NCBI GenBank assembly: GCA_028023455.1
Contig: JAQFVV010000152.1
Location: 1,550,001-1,614,000 of the forward strand
Source of the DNA: Epiperipatus broadwayi
Taxonomy: Eukaryota > Onychophora > Udeonychophora > Euonychophora > Peripatidae
Length of the DNA: 64,000 nucleotides
Reading direction: 5' to 3'
In this document: in pieces, positions 52,150-63,770 of the stretch
Layout: every line of letters begins with the position of its first letter
Position numbering within the stretch: the first letter of the stretch is position 1
Made by a program: the position numbers and the translations under genes
The notes under the pieces: generated by a model
Told to the model about the DNA's origin: nothing
The model's database searches: none
The model's input: the letters and a program-made list of their open reading frames with translations, nothing else

Positions 52150-53800
52150 ATTTCAATTCTTTATTTATTTAATGTACATATCAACAACATTTAGTCAATT
52201 ATAGATTGCAAAGTAAGGAAATTATTATATACAAATCTAAATAAGCATTAAAAAACAAACAAATTAATAGCAATAAAATAGAAAAACAATAAAATGAACA
52301 AATAAGTAAAAAGGTAATATATGAAATGAAAATAAGGATATTTTTCAAGATGATTTTAATGAATTGTTTAAAATCAAATTAAAAATATCAGTATTAGCAA
52401 AATCTTTGTTATAAGTTAAAGGTAAATGAAATAAAAGGGGGAATGTTAGTATATCAGATTTACAAATTTTAAGTTCAAAAATATTGTGAGTATGAGTGTT
52501 ATAATTCTGTTTCTTGGTACTTAATCAAAAAAGCAAATTAGATACAGAAATATTCTGGGAAATAAATTTATGAAGAAATTTAAGATCTCTAGTTTTTCAT
52601 CTGAGCATTAAGTCAATATAATGTTCATTATTTAAATTATTTAATTTTAAAAATTTGTCAAAAACAGACTGAATTCTTATGATATCTGTCCTGTTATGAG
52701 GATTCCATATAATTGAACCATACTCCAAGATGGGAAGAACTAAGGATATAAAAAGTTTAATCTTTGTAAATTTATTAAATGCTTTTCCATATCTGTAAAT
52801 AGCTCCCACAATATTAAGAGATTTATTCACCATAAAATTAATGTGGTTATGAAAAGATCCATTATTGAAAAATATTATTCCTAGATCTCTTTGATAATCA
52901 TTTGTTATGATTTTAGAGTCACCAATATAGTAGGGAAACCTTAAGAGATCAGATTTTCTAGAGTATGAGACAATGGAGCACTTATCCATACCTTAAGAGA
53001 TCAGATTTTCTAGAGTATGAGACAATGGAGCACTTATCCATATTTATATTTATATAATTATATTCACACCAATTCTAGAAATTATCTATATCACTTTGAA
53101 GTAAAAAATGGTCATTAATAGAATAAATATGCCAGAAAATTTTGCAGTCATCTGCATAACATAGAAGATGTGAAAATTTAATATAATTTTTAGGTCATCA
53201 ATGTATACATTAAATAATAATGGTGTAAGAACACTGCTTGAGTACCCCAGTGGAGCAATAATATGGTAATGACAATTTATTGTTAAACTTCACACAAGAC
53301 ATTCTATTTTTAAGAAAAAAGTCAAACCGATTAATTAATAATTTGGAAAAACCTAATCTAGAAAGCTTTTAAAGAAGAATTTTATAATTAACTCTATCAA
53401 AAGCCTTGAACATATCAAAATAAATAACATCCAACCTAGATTGATTCTAAATTGAATTTGAAATGTGACTAAAAATAGTTAGCAAATTTGTTTCAATGGA
53501 TCTATTAGGCAAAACATCATGCTGCTCTGGTGCCAAAATCTTATTGACATCCAAGATAATTTTATTATATAAACATCATTCAAATATTTAAGCAGCAGTG
53601 TGTAGAAATGAAGTAGACTTATAGTCACTTATCAAATCTCTAGATCCTTTCTTAAAAATAGGTATAACTTTAGCAATTTTAAGAGATGTAGGAAAAGTAC
53701 CATTTGCTAAAGAGCAATTAAAAATATGCAAAAGATGAGAAGCAATGTATTCAGCACATCCTTTATAAATGAAAGCTGGAATATTGTCAAGGCCCACACT
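52150..53800 (-). pseudogene. CR1/Jockey-like LINE copy B, RT part
   Basis: The minus strand gives GLDNIPAFIYKGCAEYIASH and IAKVIPIFKKGSRD (fingers) at 53588-53797, degraded palm motifs (DVIYFDMFKAFD-like near 53430), and thumb motifs YQRDLGIIF, LVLPILEYGSIIWNPHN and IQSVFDKFLK at 52597-52989. The 3' UTR reaches about 52150, where AATAAA occurs on the minus strand. A perfect 52-base tandem duplication sits at 52938-53041. The RT is inactive. Confidence 0.85.
52938..53041. repeat. perfect 52-base tandem duplication in LINE copy B
   Basis: ACCTTAAGAGATCAGATTTT...GCACTTATCCAT occurs twice back to back (52938-52989 and 52990-53041) without a difference. The surrounding LINE is heavily mutated, so the duplication is much younger than the insertion. 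Confidence 0.95.
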
Positions 53801-54860
53801 AGAATGTAATTTAAGCTGCTTAATATCAAAAATAATATCAGATTCAATAAATGAATTAAATGTTATTCTTTCTTCAATTAGATCATTATTTGCAGTTAAA
53901 TTAGTAAAAGAATTAGATTGTTTAAAAGCTCTGAGAAATAATGAGAAAAATCATCTGCGACTAGATTAGAATTATTACTCGGTAATTTTCTTTTTAATAC
54001 CTAAATCTTTGACTAGAGATTAAAATTGCAAAGGATTATCAGATTATGACTTTCAGTATTTTGTATACATTTTTGAAAATCTTCTACAATTAACAAAATT
54101 GTTATAATAATTTAAGTTTTTAATTCTCCAATATTTACGATGATGAAATGATTTCCTTTTAATAATTTCTTTAAAAGAGATTGAAAACCAGACAGGAAAA
54201 TGATTAATTAAACAAATTTCCTTGGGAATGTATTTGTCAATTAGTTCACAAAATGATTTTTCAAAAAACTTCATAAGAAATCAACATCTGATGAAAAATA
54301 CAAATTTTTCCAGTTAATGTTAGATAATTGAAACAAAGACCCAAATAATTTCCCTTTTTGTAGTTTCTTTTCATAGTTTTAAAGGGAAAAAGTCTATTAA
54401 ATTTAATATTAATATAAAATTCTAAGGGAGGATGATGCAAGTCAATGGAAAAAGAAAAAGTAGTAGTAAAAAATTCAATTGTTGGAAAATTACTAAGAAT
54501 ATAATCTAATGTGTGATAATTGAAAGTAGTCTATGGATTAAATTGTTTTAGATTTAACAAATTGCAAAACTGAATCATTTTCAATGCTTTAGATGAAAAT
54601 GAGACTGAATCTATGATAGTATTAGCTGAATATAAATCAGGAATATTAAAATCACCAATAATAACTATATATGATTTGTATTTGATTAAAAAGTCTTCAA
54701 GAATACAAATAAACTCATTAAACTCTAAAAAGGATAATGTTGGCTTTATGTTGATAGTATACAAAAGAAATTTGACACTATTTTCCAAACATATTTCACA
54801 CCACATAACCTCACAAGATGATGATGAAATATGAATATACTTATGTAGCCTCCCCTTTTG
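53800..54860 (-). pseudogene. CR1/Jockey-like LINE copy B, endonuclease part
   Basis: Minus-strand reading contains SYIVIIGDFNIPDLYSA, the GDFNxPD motif of the AP endonuclease in CR1/Jockey elements. It is preceded by EICLENSVKFLLYTINIKPT, corresponding to the VYRPP strand region, and followed by LNLKQFN. The region between it and the fingers of the RT is broken by stops. Confidence 0.8.
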
Positions 54861-55299
54861 GAACCAACATCAGAGAATCTGTCTATTCGAAGTATTTTAT
54901 ATCTATTGGCCATAAAAATATCATCTGAGATGTGTTGAGTAAGCCAAGTTTCTGAAATAAAAAAATATCAAAATTTTCAGAACTGAAGAATTACTTAATT
55001 TTTGCAGTCTTAGTTCTCATCCCATGAATCTTTATGTAAAAACAATAAAGTCCAAACATAATATGAAAAAATATAAAATAAATAATAATCAAGAGATAAA
55101 TAGTTTATAAAGGATGATGTTGGCAAAAGAAATTAATCCAAAAGTATTAATGAACTAGCCAATGAGCCACAAAAAAATTTAATGCAGTATTGCAAGGCCA
55201 TAAATGATTCAAAATAAACTCCCAATGCTATGTTTGGAAATTGAAACAAAAAAAAAAAAACTACTAGTATTAGAATTAAACATATTAATCGTAAAACAT

Positions 55300-56510
55300 A
55301 TGACTTTAACCTGAAGTTTTTCTTCCAAAAATCTCTTTATATCAGTAGATTTAACATCTACTGCCATATTTGAAATCAAATATTTATAATATTTATCATT
55401 ATTCTTATTTAATAATGGACAGTTACTATTATTAGACTCTCTATAAGAAATTGGACCTTTAAACTTAAGTTCTTTATTATCTTTAGAAATATTTTATCTA
55501 AATTTAGAATAATAATTACTAAATTTTTTATTATAAAATTTATTTGAATTTAGTCTAAAATCATGGGGTAAACTATTTTCTTTGCTAAGCTGCTTAATTG
55601 ATAATTTTCTATTATAAAATTGCTGAAAAGGAGAAGAGGTGTTAGAAGAATCTATTGATGAAACAGAATTAGAAAAGCCACCATTTATAAGATACATTAG
55701 AATTTCCCTTGCTGTGATAAAGTTGTGTTTTATCCATAAAATCAGTTTTTGTTTTAATGTGTTTTTGCAAAGTAAAATATCCCTATGATTTCTAGGAGAC
55801 CTTTTACTCCAATCTCATAACAAATTTGGTCTTTCTTAACAAATGATTGAACTAGTAGAATTGTTTTTATATTATTACAACTCTTGTTACCATAGAAACT
55901 ACTATTATTATCAGTATCATGCTTATCATGATATGTATTATGAAAGTCTTTATTGTAAAACATCCTAGTTTTATTTGAACCCACTTTGGAAAACAAGTTG
56001 ATTTGATAGCATTGAATAATTTTGCTGAAATTAGAAGAACAATAAATGGTTCATTACAAAGTTGAGACATCTTAATAATTAGAGAATAAATCTGTGATAT
56101 AGAATAAGATAGTAAAATCTCTAAAGTGAAATGTTCGGGATATGAAATGATGTCATTTATCCATGTAGTTTAAATCAACAGAAAAAGATGCAAACTTTCC
56201 TGTGGATGTAATATTAAAATTAACTGCATAAGAAAAATTACTGTTAGTCTCATAAATCAACTCATCACTATCAGCTTTACTCCTTTGTACTAGTATAGAA
56301 CCATTATCAAGATCATTATTTGTAGTATCTGTCTTCACAACATCTGATAATCTAGTATTAGATTTAGAGATATAATCTAATTTATTATAATCATTAGAAT
56401 TTTCTTTAACAACCTGAACTGAAATATTATCACAAGAAGACATTATTATCAAATTTGTGTTTTCTTTAGTAAATATATTGTACTGGTCGTTTTTGTCTGT
56501 TCTTATAACA
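55300..56510 (-). pseudogene. CR1/Jockey-like LINE copy B, ORF1 C-terminal part
   Basis: Asn-, Ser- and Lys-rich minus-strand frames (55494-55697 and 56153-56521) lie between the endonuclease and the zinc fingers at 60 kb. They carry no recognisable fold and are assigned to ORF1 by position only. The frame 56153-56521 starts inside the insertion's end, so its first 15-20 codons are not LINE. Confidence 0.45.
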
Positions 56511-59500
56511 AGATCTAGCATCTGGGCAAAAGTACCTCAAGTCCAATCATATGCAAGATACATAAGTCAGGAACACTCATGAACTCTACCCTATTTGCCT
56601 ATTTTCCAGATTTACCAACTTATGAGCAACAATCCCAATGATACCGATCTAATTTATCTCTCTCTGCCGGCATTGCAAAGCGGAGATACAAAGACTCTAA
56701 TTTAAAATTATATAATGGAATATTTTAGTATAAAATATAAGTTTAATCCCTTTAAAGGTCATGACCTTTCACGTTAATTATATATAGAGAGGATTAGCGG
56801 GAGATCATCTAGTCAGGGCGAGCATAATTTAATAACTAAAATATTAATATTTAAATAAAAGAAAATGATTCTGCAAGTTTATGATATATGTATATATAAG
56901 TTTTATTAACTTAAAGAAGTATGCATAAATACTTGTTTTATTATTTCATTAATCGTCATTGGCCTCTTGACGTACATATAATTTGATTGACATTTACACA
57001 GTAACAGGTAAATCACATGAAATTTGTTTATAACTTAGAAAATGACAACTTTAATTATTATTCTATTTTATTGCGGCTAGCTCATATGCCAATAATTAAT
57101 AAATATACTGATGAACAGTTGATTTAGTGCTATGAGAAATATCTTTGCAAGATACCAATCCTCCCCCAAAAAAAAACAAAATATAGCACTTGACTAAATA
57201 TTTAGAATGATAATTTTATGACAAAATATGCTTTACAGGTATAAGTAAATTAGTTTCAGTTTATACTGAATGATATACATGTGTGGGATGGCTTGTTAAC
57301 ACATATATAATGGCGTCACAAAAAGACATGCATATGAAAATATTAATAAATATAATAAATAAATCTGTTTAGTAGAATCATATTATTATGGTTTATGAAC
57401 ATTTATAGGTTTGAGTTATGGTGAGAACTTTAAGAGAGCAGTGTATGCATGATGGCAGAATTAAGTGATCCCATATCAGATTTGAAAAATGTGCTTCCAA
57501 ATTTAAGAAATGAAGAATGGTGACCAAATTCTTTCTGCTACTTTGGCAGATTTGGTTCACAGAACAAAGGTGTCAGCTATTAATAATGATAGGCCAGATC
57601 ATTCTGGAGTGACTCTATGTCAATAATTCATACAATGAATAAGTCCTATGGGGGGTTTTCCAGCTGTGTTCTTGGACTTTGGAATGAATATATGGGATCA
57701 GGATTACTGAAAATCCTGGGGAATGAGGCACGAAGACACACATATGTGTATTTGAACATGGAGGCCTGTTTGCATTCAATGCTTGGAACGAAAGACATAT
57801 GATATTTTAAAAACTAAAGATAAATGATTGATAACCTATACATATTGGGAATGTCCAATGTAATAGTATGATTTAAATACTAAACAGTAATGGATTATTT
57901 AAACTTATTACTAAAATACATAATCATTGAAAATAGAGACCCCTTCTCCCTTACTTTAATTTATCAATAAACTTCCCACCATGTTAAATAAATATGAGAA
58001 TTTGGTTTTAAATGCTTTGATATTATCCTAACCATAATTTAAACATATATGAATCGGGTGGTGGTTATTAATTTCATAATAAATAGATTTGATTTCATAA
58101 AGTTTTGAAGGTTAGCGCTTATTATTTAAATAAAATAAAAAAAAGATTTCTTAGAAAAACAGATTTTCTACTCTGTTTTTCTACAATGACATTATAAGAT
58201 AATTAATTTGTTTTCCCAACTTTGCAAGTGTTAGCTGTCATCAAAATAACAAACTCGTTTGAATTAAAAGCTAAACTGACCTCCCCATAAAAAAAAGGGG
58301 GAACAAAATTTAAAAAAAGATGAGTGAATATTCTTGCAACTTTAGGAAATTATTGGTATATTATTGAAATATAAAATATAAAACACAAGGATTAGAATTA
58401 TAATATATTATTGCCATATGAAGGTAAAAGAAAATATTACATTTATTTAATAGAGGCTCAATGATAAAAAAAAATTAAAGAAAGTTATATAGAGTTATAT
58501 ACATGCTAATATCAGGTAAATGAATTACAAATTATTTAACAAAATATTTAATTTCTGGTTGAAAGACCAGCTGATAGAATAATATTATTTTAAATGACAG
58601 ACAGGGTTATTATAAATAATTATGGAAGACTGAATTTAAAAATTTAGACATTAGGCAGTGTCTAGAGTTCTTTTATCTTTGTAATTAATGGCAATTCTTG
58701 ATGATTTCAGTGTCCATTGGGATTGGTGAATTAGATCTAGTTAGATTTTGTCGGTCAGGCAGGTAGCATTTCATTATTCAGTCTTCAAGCATATTACAGT
58801 TCATGGGTAATGGGATCCTGGATGATGAGTGCAGAAAAGAGCATGTTGATCAGAGAGAAAGGTGAAAATTTCCACTACTCATGAAACATTGAATTATTAT
58901 AATGATGAGCATGGATTATATTGACCATTGCTGATTAAATATTACAAGTCTCCTCTCTGGATTCAAATATAGCAGTATTTATACTATTTCTCCATTTATC
59001 TTGGAAAGCACTTAGCTGCTAGACGTGAGGCACTTTATGCACTTAGTGGATCTGGAATTTGCTGACCGGATGCACCTTTTGTTTAAGTAAGTTTTAAAGA
59101 CAATGCAATCCTGTTAAAATTTCTTGAATGATTGTTTTAAAATATGATCTAAGATTTTAAAACAAATTTCAAGATTTACATTTTAAAACAAATTTGAATT
59201 TTTACATTACTGTTATAAAATTATAACATTTTAATTTCACTAATGGATCTCCAGTAAATTGTCTTAATTACATTCAAGAATATTCTTACAAAGATTGTGT
59301 CACCTTTTTCTGACTGCCATGACTAAAATAAATAATAAATTAAATATAATTTTAAAAATACATACTAATATAATACTTTAATTTGATTTATGTTTTAAAA
59401 GTAATCTCCCCTCACCTATAATATGTACATATCCATTACACACGTATATGAATTAAAATAAAATCAAACATTTATTTAATAAAATTAGTTACATTAAGAT

Positions 59501-59870
59501 ATCTATATATTCTAGCATATGTGCGTGTGCAGCACAACTGTTCCCAAAAGCTATTAATATAAAATAGATAACTAAAAACAAACGAGCTGAGCGCTTTCAC
59601 ATGCACATGTGCTAGAATTAAGATATCTGTATAAATCTACATCAATTATTTTAATAGTTAAGCAAGAAGAAAAGAATATGTATTAATAAATACATATATA
59701 TATATGTGTGTGTAAGGATGGAGTTTGAATATGATTTGGTAGTGAGTGATTTTGAGTGGGATGTGAAACTCGATCTGAGTACCAGGTCGACTGCTTCAAT
59801 ATCATAATCAGTACTTGAAATGTGACTATTAGCATAGGTTCGACCATGTTACACTTATTGTCTTTTGAAT
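56460..59870. mobile_element. 3.4-kb insertion inside LINE copy B ORF1 (sister of 45.29-48.33 kb)
   Basis: Both ends match the insertion at 45290-48335 (left 200 bases, right 110 bases) in the same orientation, although the host LINEs lie on opposite strands. The repeat is therefore not part of a LINE. The outer sequences TGGTCG (56471) and its complement CGACCA (59854) suggest short terminal inverted repeats. Internal sequence is diverged. A minus-strand TATAAATA followed by CAGAGAG lies near 58980-58950, in the same relative position as in the sister copy. Confidence 0.6.
59495..59635. repeat. short inverted repeat (about 30-base arms)
   Basis: AGATATCTATATATTCTAGC at 59498 has its diverged complement at 59608-59632. 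The interior contains GAGCTGAGCGCTTTCACATG, similar in its AGCGCTTTC word to the palindrome at 27543. This is likely a small hairpin transposon relic. Confidence 0.5.
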
Positions 59871-59884
59871 CTAAACCCATGATC

Positions 59885-60440
59885 TTATTAGTCTATGACT
59901 TCCTTGAGTCATTATCCATTACCAATTTATTAAGATGTTCATTATCAACATCTGAAAATTTTATACTAGAAGTTATATCATTACAAGCTTGATATTTAAA
60001 AAAGCCATTACTGTTTGAAAAATAATACCATCATATTTAGATAGCTTAGTCCAAGACAAATTAAAATATTTTTGACATTTACCAGAACACTTAATCCCCA
60101 GGGTTGCATCAAAAATAATCACAGAACAACTATGACAAAAGGTAATGTCTGGAAATTTATTTTTATCAGGAATAAGTTGATTCACAGAGAGATAATCAGA
60201 ATCAGAAATTGATGAATTTGAAAAAGATGATTAAAAAGAAAAGGCAGCATCATTATTAAGAGAAACCTTACAATAATCACATACAAAAACAGACCCACTA
60301 TAATCCATATAATTAACAAAATTAAAACAATCTAAGTGATATTTCAAATCACAGGTCTCAGAACATTTCAAAGATTTTTGCCTTCCATAAATAACAGACT
60401 GTCATAATGGACAAGGAATTGACAAAAGGGACCATAATAA
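59885..60440 (-). pseudogene. CR1/Jockey-like LINE copy B ORF1, N-terminal tandem PHD-like zinc fingers
   Basis: Minus-strand reading gives, in the first finger, GRQKSLKCSETCDLKYHLDC followed by VFVCDYC (Cys...Cys...His-x2-Cys...Cys-x2-Cys). The second is TFCHSCSVIIFDATLGIKC, then GKCQKYFNLSW and, after a frame change, YQACNDI. Such PHD-type fingers are known in ORF1 proteins of CR1-group LINEs. The first Cys pair of finger one is damaged (CPL-stop). ORF1 resumes across the insertion at about 56.5 kb. It starts near 60440. Confidence 0.7.
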
Positions 60441-60519
60441 AATTTAAAATATTAAATAATATGTATAAGACAATAATGAATAAAAAAAACTTAGAAAAAA
60501 AATGTTAATGTTAATAGTA

Positions 60520-61560
60520 TTTATAGATCGTGTCATTATATCTATTAAATTGTTAATTGTCTCCAATCAAAATTCTTACAATTCTTTTGAACACAAATCT
60601 AGTCTTTTTCCAGTAAGAAAATAATAAACTTTTTTTTTCTCTTAAAGGTATTCTTTAAAAATATTGTCATTCCTTAACTTGCAACATTATATCTGGATGT
60701 AAAACAACTTAAAAAAACTCTTGATTATAGGAAAACAAGGAATCAATAAGGAAGTAAAAACAATAACTTCCAAAACTCAAGTCCCTTTAAAAAATCTGTA
60801 CACGTTATATTATTTTAACATCAATAAGTTTATGCAGTTTACAATCTTCAGTTATTTCTAGACAATAGAAAAATCTTAAAAACACTAAAAAACAACATAT
60901 TTTGGCTTAATTAATTTAAAAATATTAATAGTACTTATACACATATAAGATATCAACGATCATGTCATTAAGTATATTAAATTAATAATTGACTCCAATC
61001 AAAATTCTTATAATATTTTTAACACAAATCTAATCTTTTCCCAGTAAGAAATTAATAAACTTTTTTCTCCTTTAAAAGTATTCTTTAAAAATAATTTCCA
61101 AAACTCGAAGTCCATTAAGAATAAAAATCTGTACACATTATATTACTTTGACATCAATAAGTTTATGCAGTTTCCAATCATCGGTTATTTGTTAATCTTT
61201 AATTATATATTTATAAAATTTGTATTATTCTAATAACAGTAAAATTATGTGCTCTCCAATATGTCTATAAATTATTCAAACTACAAATTAAAGACGTAAT
61301 CGGTTAAGATAATATATATTGTAAACTCCGAGATATTATATACTCCGAGGTAAAATAACTTGGAAAACACTTGATCACATGAAGATAAGAGCAATAACTT
61401 TCAAAACTGAAAATCCATCAAGAATAAAAGGCTGAGTGTATTATATCCCTTTGATGTCAGTAAGTTTTACAATGTTTAATTATCAATTATTTCAATAGAA
61501 ATATCATAAAAACATTAGAAAACACATTTTGATTTAACTGATTTAAAAATATATATACGC
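60520..61560. repeat. diverged tandem repeat, about 430-base period, about 2.5 copies
   Basis: Shared words recur in order. CTCCAATCAAAATTCTTA is at 60562 and 60990; TCCCAGTAAGAAA-type words are at 60608 and 61038; AATCTGTACACGTTATATTA is at 60794 and, diverged, at 61127. ACATCAATAAGTTTATGCAG is at 60819 and 61151, with a third diverged copy at 61455. No coding potential was seen. Confidence 0.75.
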
Positions 61561-61809
61561 ACATTAATCCTTGATTAATAATAATATTGAGAAGCTATTT
61601 ATTAGAAATTCCGTTAATGTTTAAAGAGAAAAAGAAAACGTCCTTCTCCTTCAAGCACCGGAAGTATTATAATAATAATTATTATTATTATTTATATTTT
61701 ATCACATCATTTAAATTAATGACAAATAATACTAGCAAAATGACTTAAAGAATTAAATGTAAAGTTTACATTTTTATTATAGAATAATATTAATTATAAT
61801 ATAACCATT

Positions 61810-62605
61810 TACCAATAAACATCACATGGTCACTATTTCTTATGCTTGCTCTTAACTGTTATTAAAACAGACAAAACTCTCTCTATACATATTGCCACTC
61901 AGTGCAAGCCAGAGTAATCAATGGATGCCAAAAGACATGCATAAAATCTCCATCTAGTGCCTACTCATCCAATATCCCCAGACTAGTTTTTGGCTTGTAG
62001 CCTTGATCAGTGAGGAGCCTTGGATCTGAGAGCACTACACCTAAATCTTATGATCTAATGCAACGCTCCAGCAGTTAGCTTTTATCACTACTTAACTACA
62101 AAACTATGAGACTTAAACTGAAAACACCGTAATATTTTCAATCCAAGCTCATCAGCTTATATAGTCATATAAATCTGAACTCAGTTCAGTACTTATACAT
62201 TTTGGTGTCTTTGGTTCTTTAATAACCATAGCTATCACTATCCTATTAGGCAGGATTGATTTTAAGCAAATAAACATCACATGATCACTATTTCTTATGC
62301 TTGCTCTTAACTGTTATTAAAACAGGCAAAACTACCTCTATACATCTTGCCACTCAGTGCAAGCCAGAGTAATGAATGGATGCCAGAAGGCTTGTGCATA
62401 AAATTCCCATCTAGTGCATACTCATCCAACATCCCCAGATTAGTTTCTGGCTTATGGCCTTTGTCAGTGAGGAGTCTTGGATCTAGGAGTACTGCACCTA
62501 GATCTTAGGTTCTAATGCAACCCTCCAGCAGCCACCTTTTATCTTTACTTAACTACAAAAATATGAGACTTAAATTAAAAACACTATAATATTTTCATAA
62601 TATTT
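61810..62605. repeat. two tandem copies of the foldback-family arm
   Basis: A unit with AATAAACATCACATG, TGCCACTCAGTGCAAGCC, CTCATCCAA.ATCCCCAGA, TCAGTGAGGAG and CTCCAGCAG occurs at 61815-62145 and again at 62265-62590 in the same orientation. About 120 bases separate them. The second copy is very similar to the first, so this is a fairly recent duplication of one arm. Confidence 0.75.
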
Positions 62606-62799
62606 ACCATGTGGTGTCATTGAATAAATTTATTACTAGCCATGTCCAGTTTTATGAGTTAAGAAAAGAATTACTTTCAAGGACAGTTAATGTAGTTATT
62701 TACCATGAACTCCATTCAAATATTGGAATTAATGAAGTTATAAATATATTAGTGTTGTAATTATAAATTTATTTAACACCCATTGATTACGTAAGGAAT

Positions 62800-62925
62800 A
62801 TTTACTAAGGCAATAAACCTAAAGCATGTGTGTAAGCTTATGGTTAAGACCTGTAGAGGTTCATACCTTCACATTTTCAACCGCATATGCTTTAGGTTTA
62901 TTGCCTTAGTAAATATATTAGTGGT
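62800..62925. repeat. hairpin element (arms about 30 bases)
   Basis: TTTACTAAGGCAATAAACCT at 62809 is the exact complement of AGGTTTATTGCCTTAGTAAA at 62895. Together with AAGCAT/ATGCTT this gives about 27 perfect pairs. The loop of about 50 bases contains TTATGGTTAAGACC and AGGTTCATACC, which look like short A-box and B-box remnants. It could be a miniature inverted-repeat transposon. Confidence 0.8.
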
Positions 62926-63683
62926 GAAATGATACATATTTTGGCTGTATTTATTACCATAGCTTTGCTGTGTCTATGTGTGTATTATAAGTTGTTTTAC
63001 ACCTAGTATATTTGGTTATATTTGATAAATTTGTTAGATAACATAAGTATATATACTTTTTTGTGATTTTAATAACTGAATCTACATGTAATGTATTCCA
63101 ACCCTGATATTTTTTATCAATTGTGTTCTGCAATGTGAGAAATATTGCTAAGATAGTAATATAAAATAATTAATGATGACAATTAAGAAAATTTAAAATT
63201 GATATCAAGAAATTATGTTAATAATGAAAGAATTTATAAAACACCAGGGAAAAATGTACTTTCAAAGCAGTGTATTCCAAATTTATGAACACTCACATGT
63301 AAAATAAATTTATAATAGTATGTGTAATGTCTCACAACATTTCTGGATACATTAGAGTCAACAAGAGGATTAGTATTAAATAAATTAATTTAAAATTAGC
63401 TTAGTATTTAAAACTGAAAAGGAAATTAGGCAAAAAAAAAAACATTTAGTCAATATATAACAATATAAGCTCATTAAAACCATGTGTTATAATTTAATAA
63501 TATTTTTGTAAGTCATACAAAGAAAAACAAATCCTGCAGGTTGTTAATATATTTTACATGAAGTTGAGTTACAAAACATTGGCTAATCAACTGATGATAG
63601 CATTGTACATAATTTATAAATAAAAAAAACCCTTTGTTATATTCGTTGAATTAATATTTCATATGTGTATTTTTCTTTAATAG

Positions 63684-63770
63684 TCTTTCCTTCAATCTAT
63701 GGATTACAAAGAATCATCCGTGACTATGCCAAAAATAAAAATGTTATGTGATGATTATGGAATGAAATAG
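63684..63770 (+). CDS. possible last coding exon (28 codons plus stop)
   Basis: A T-rich tract ends at the acceptor TTTAATAG (63683/63684). Reading in phase 0 gives SFLQSMDYKESSVTMPKIKM, then LCDDYGMK and TAG at 63768-63770. It matches the phase of the exon at 32925, and the junction would extend that exon's terminal helix (FIQ|SFLQSM). It adds a seventh mature cysteine. It is short, so chance is quite possible, and no AATAAA was found in the remaining 230 bases. Confidence 0.35.
   Translation, partial: SFLQSMDYKESSVTMPKIKMLCDDYGMK

Noticed and set aside
57430-57810. Less AT-rich block with a 61-codon plus-strand frame inside the second insertion
   Set aside because: Compared with the 70-codon ORF of the sister insertion on both strands; no convincing similarity, so not called as a gene.
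58690-58740. Acceptor-like TGATGATTTCAG as an extra exon of the host gene
   Set aside because: In phase 0 a stop follows after seven codons and the place lies inside a transposon insertion.
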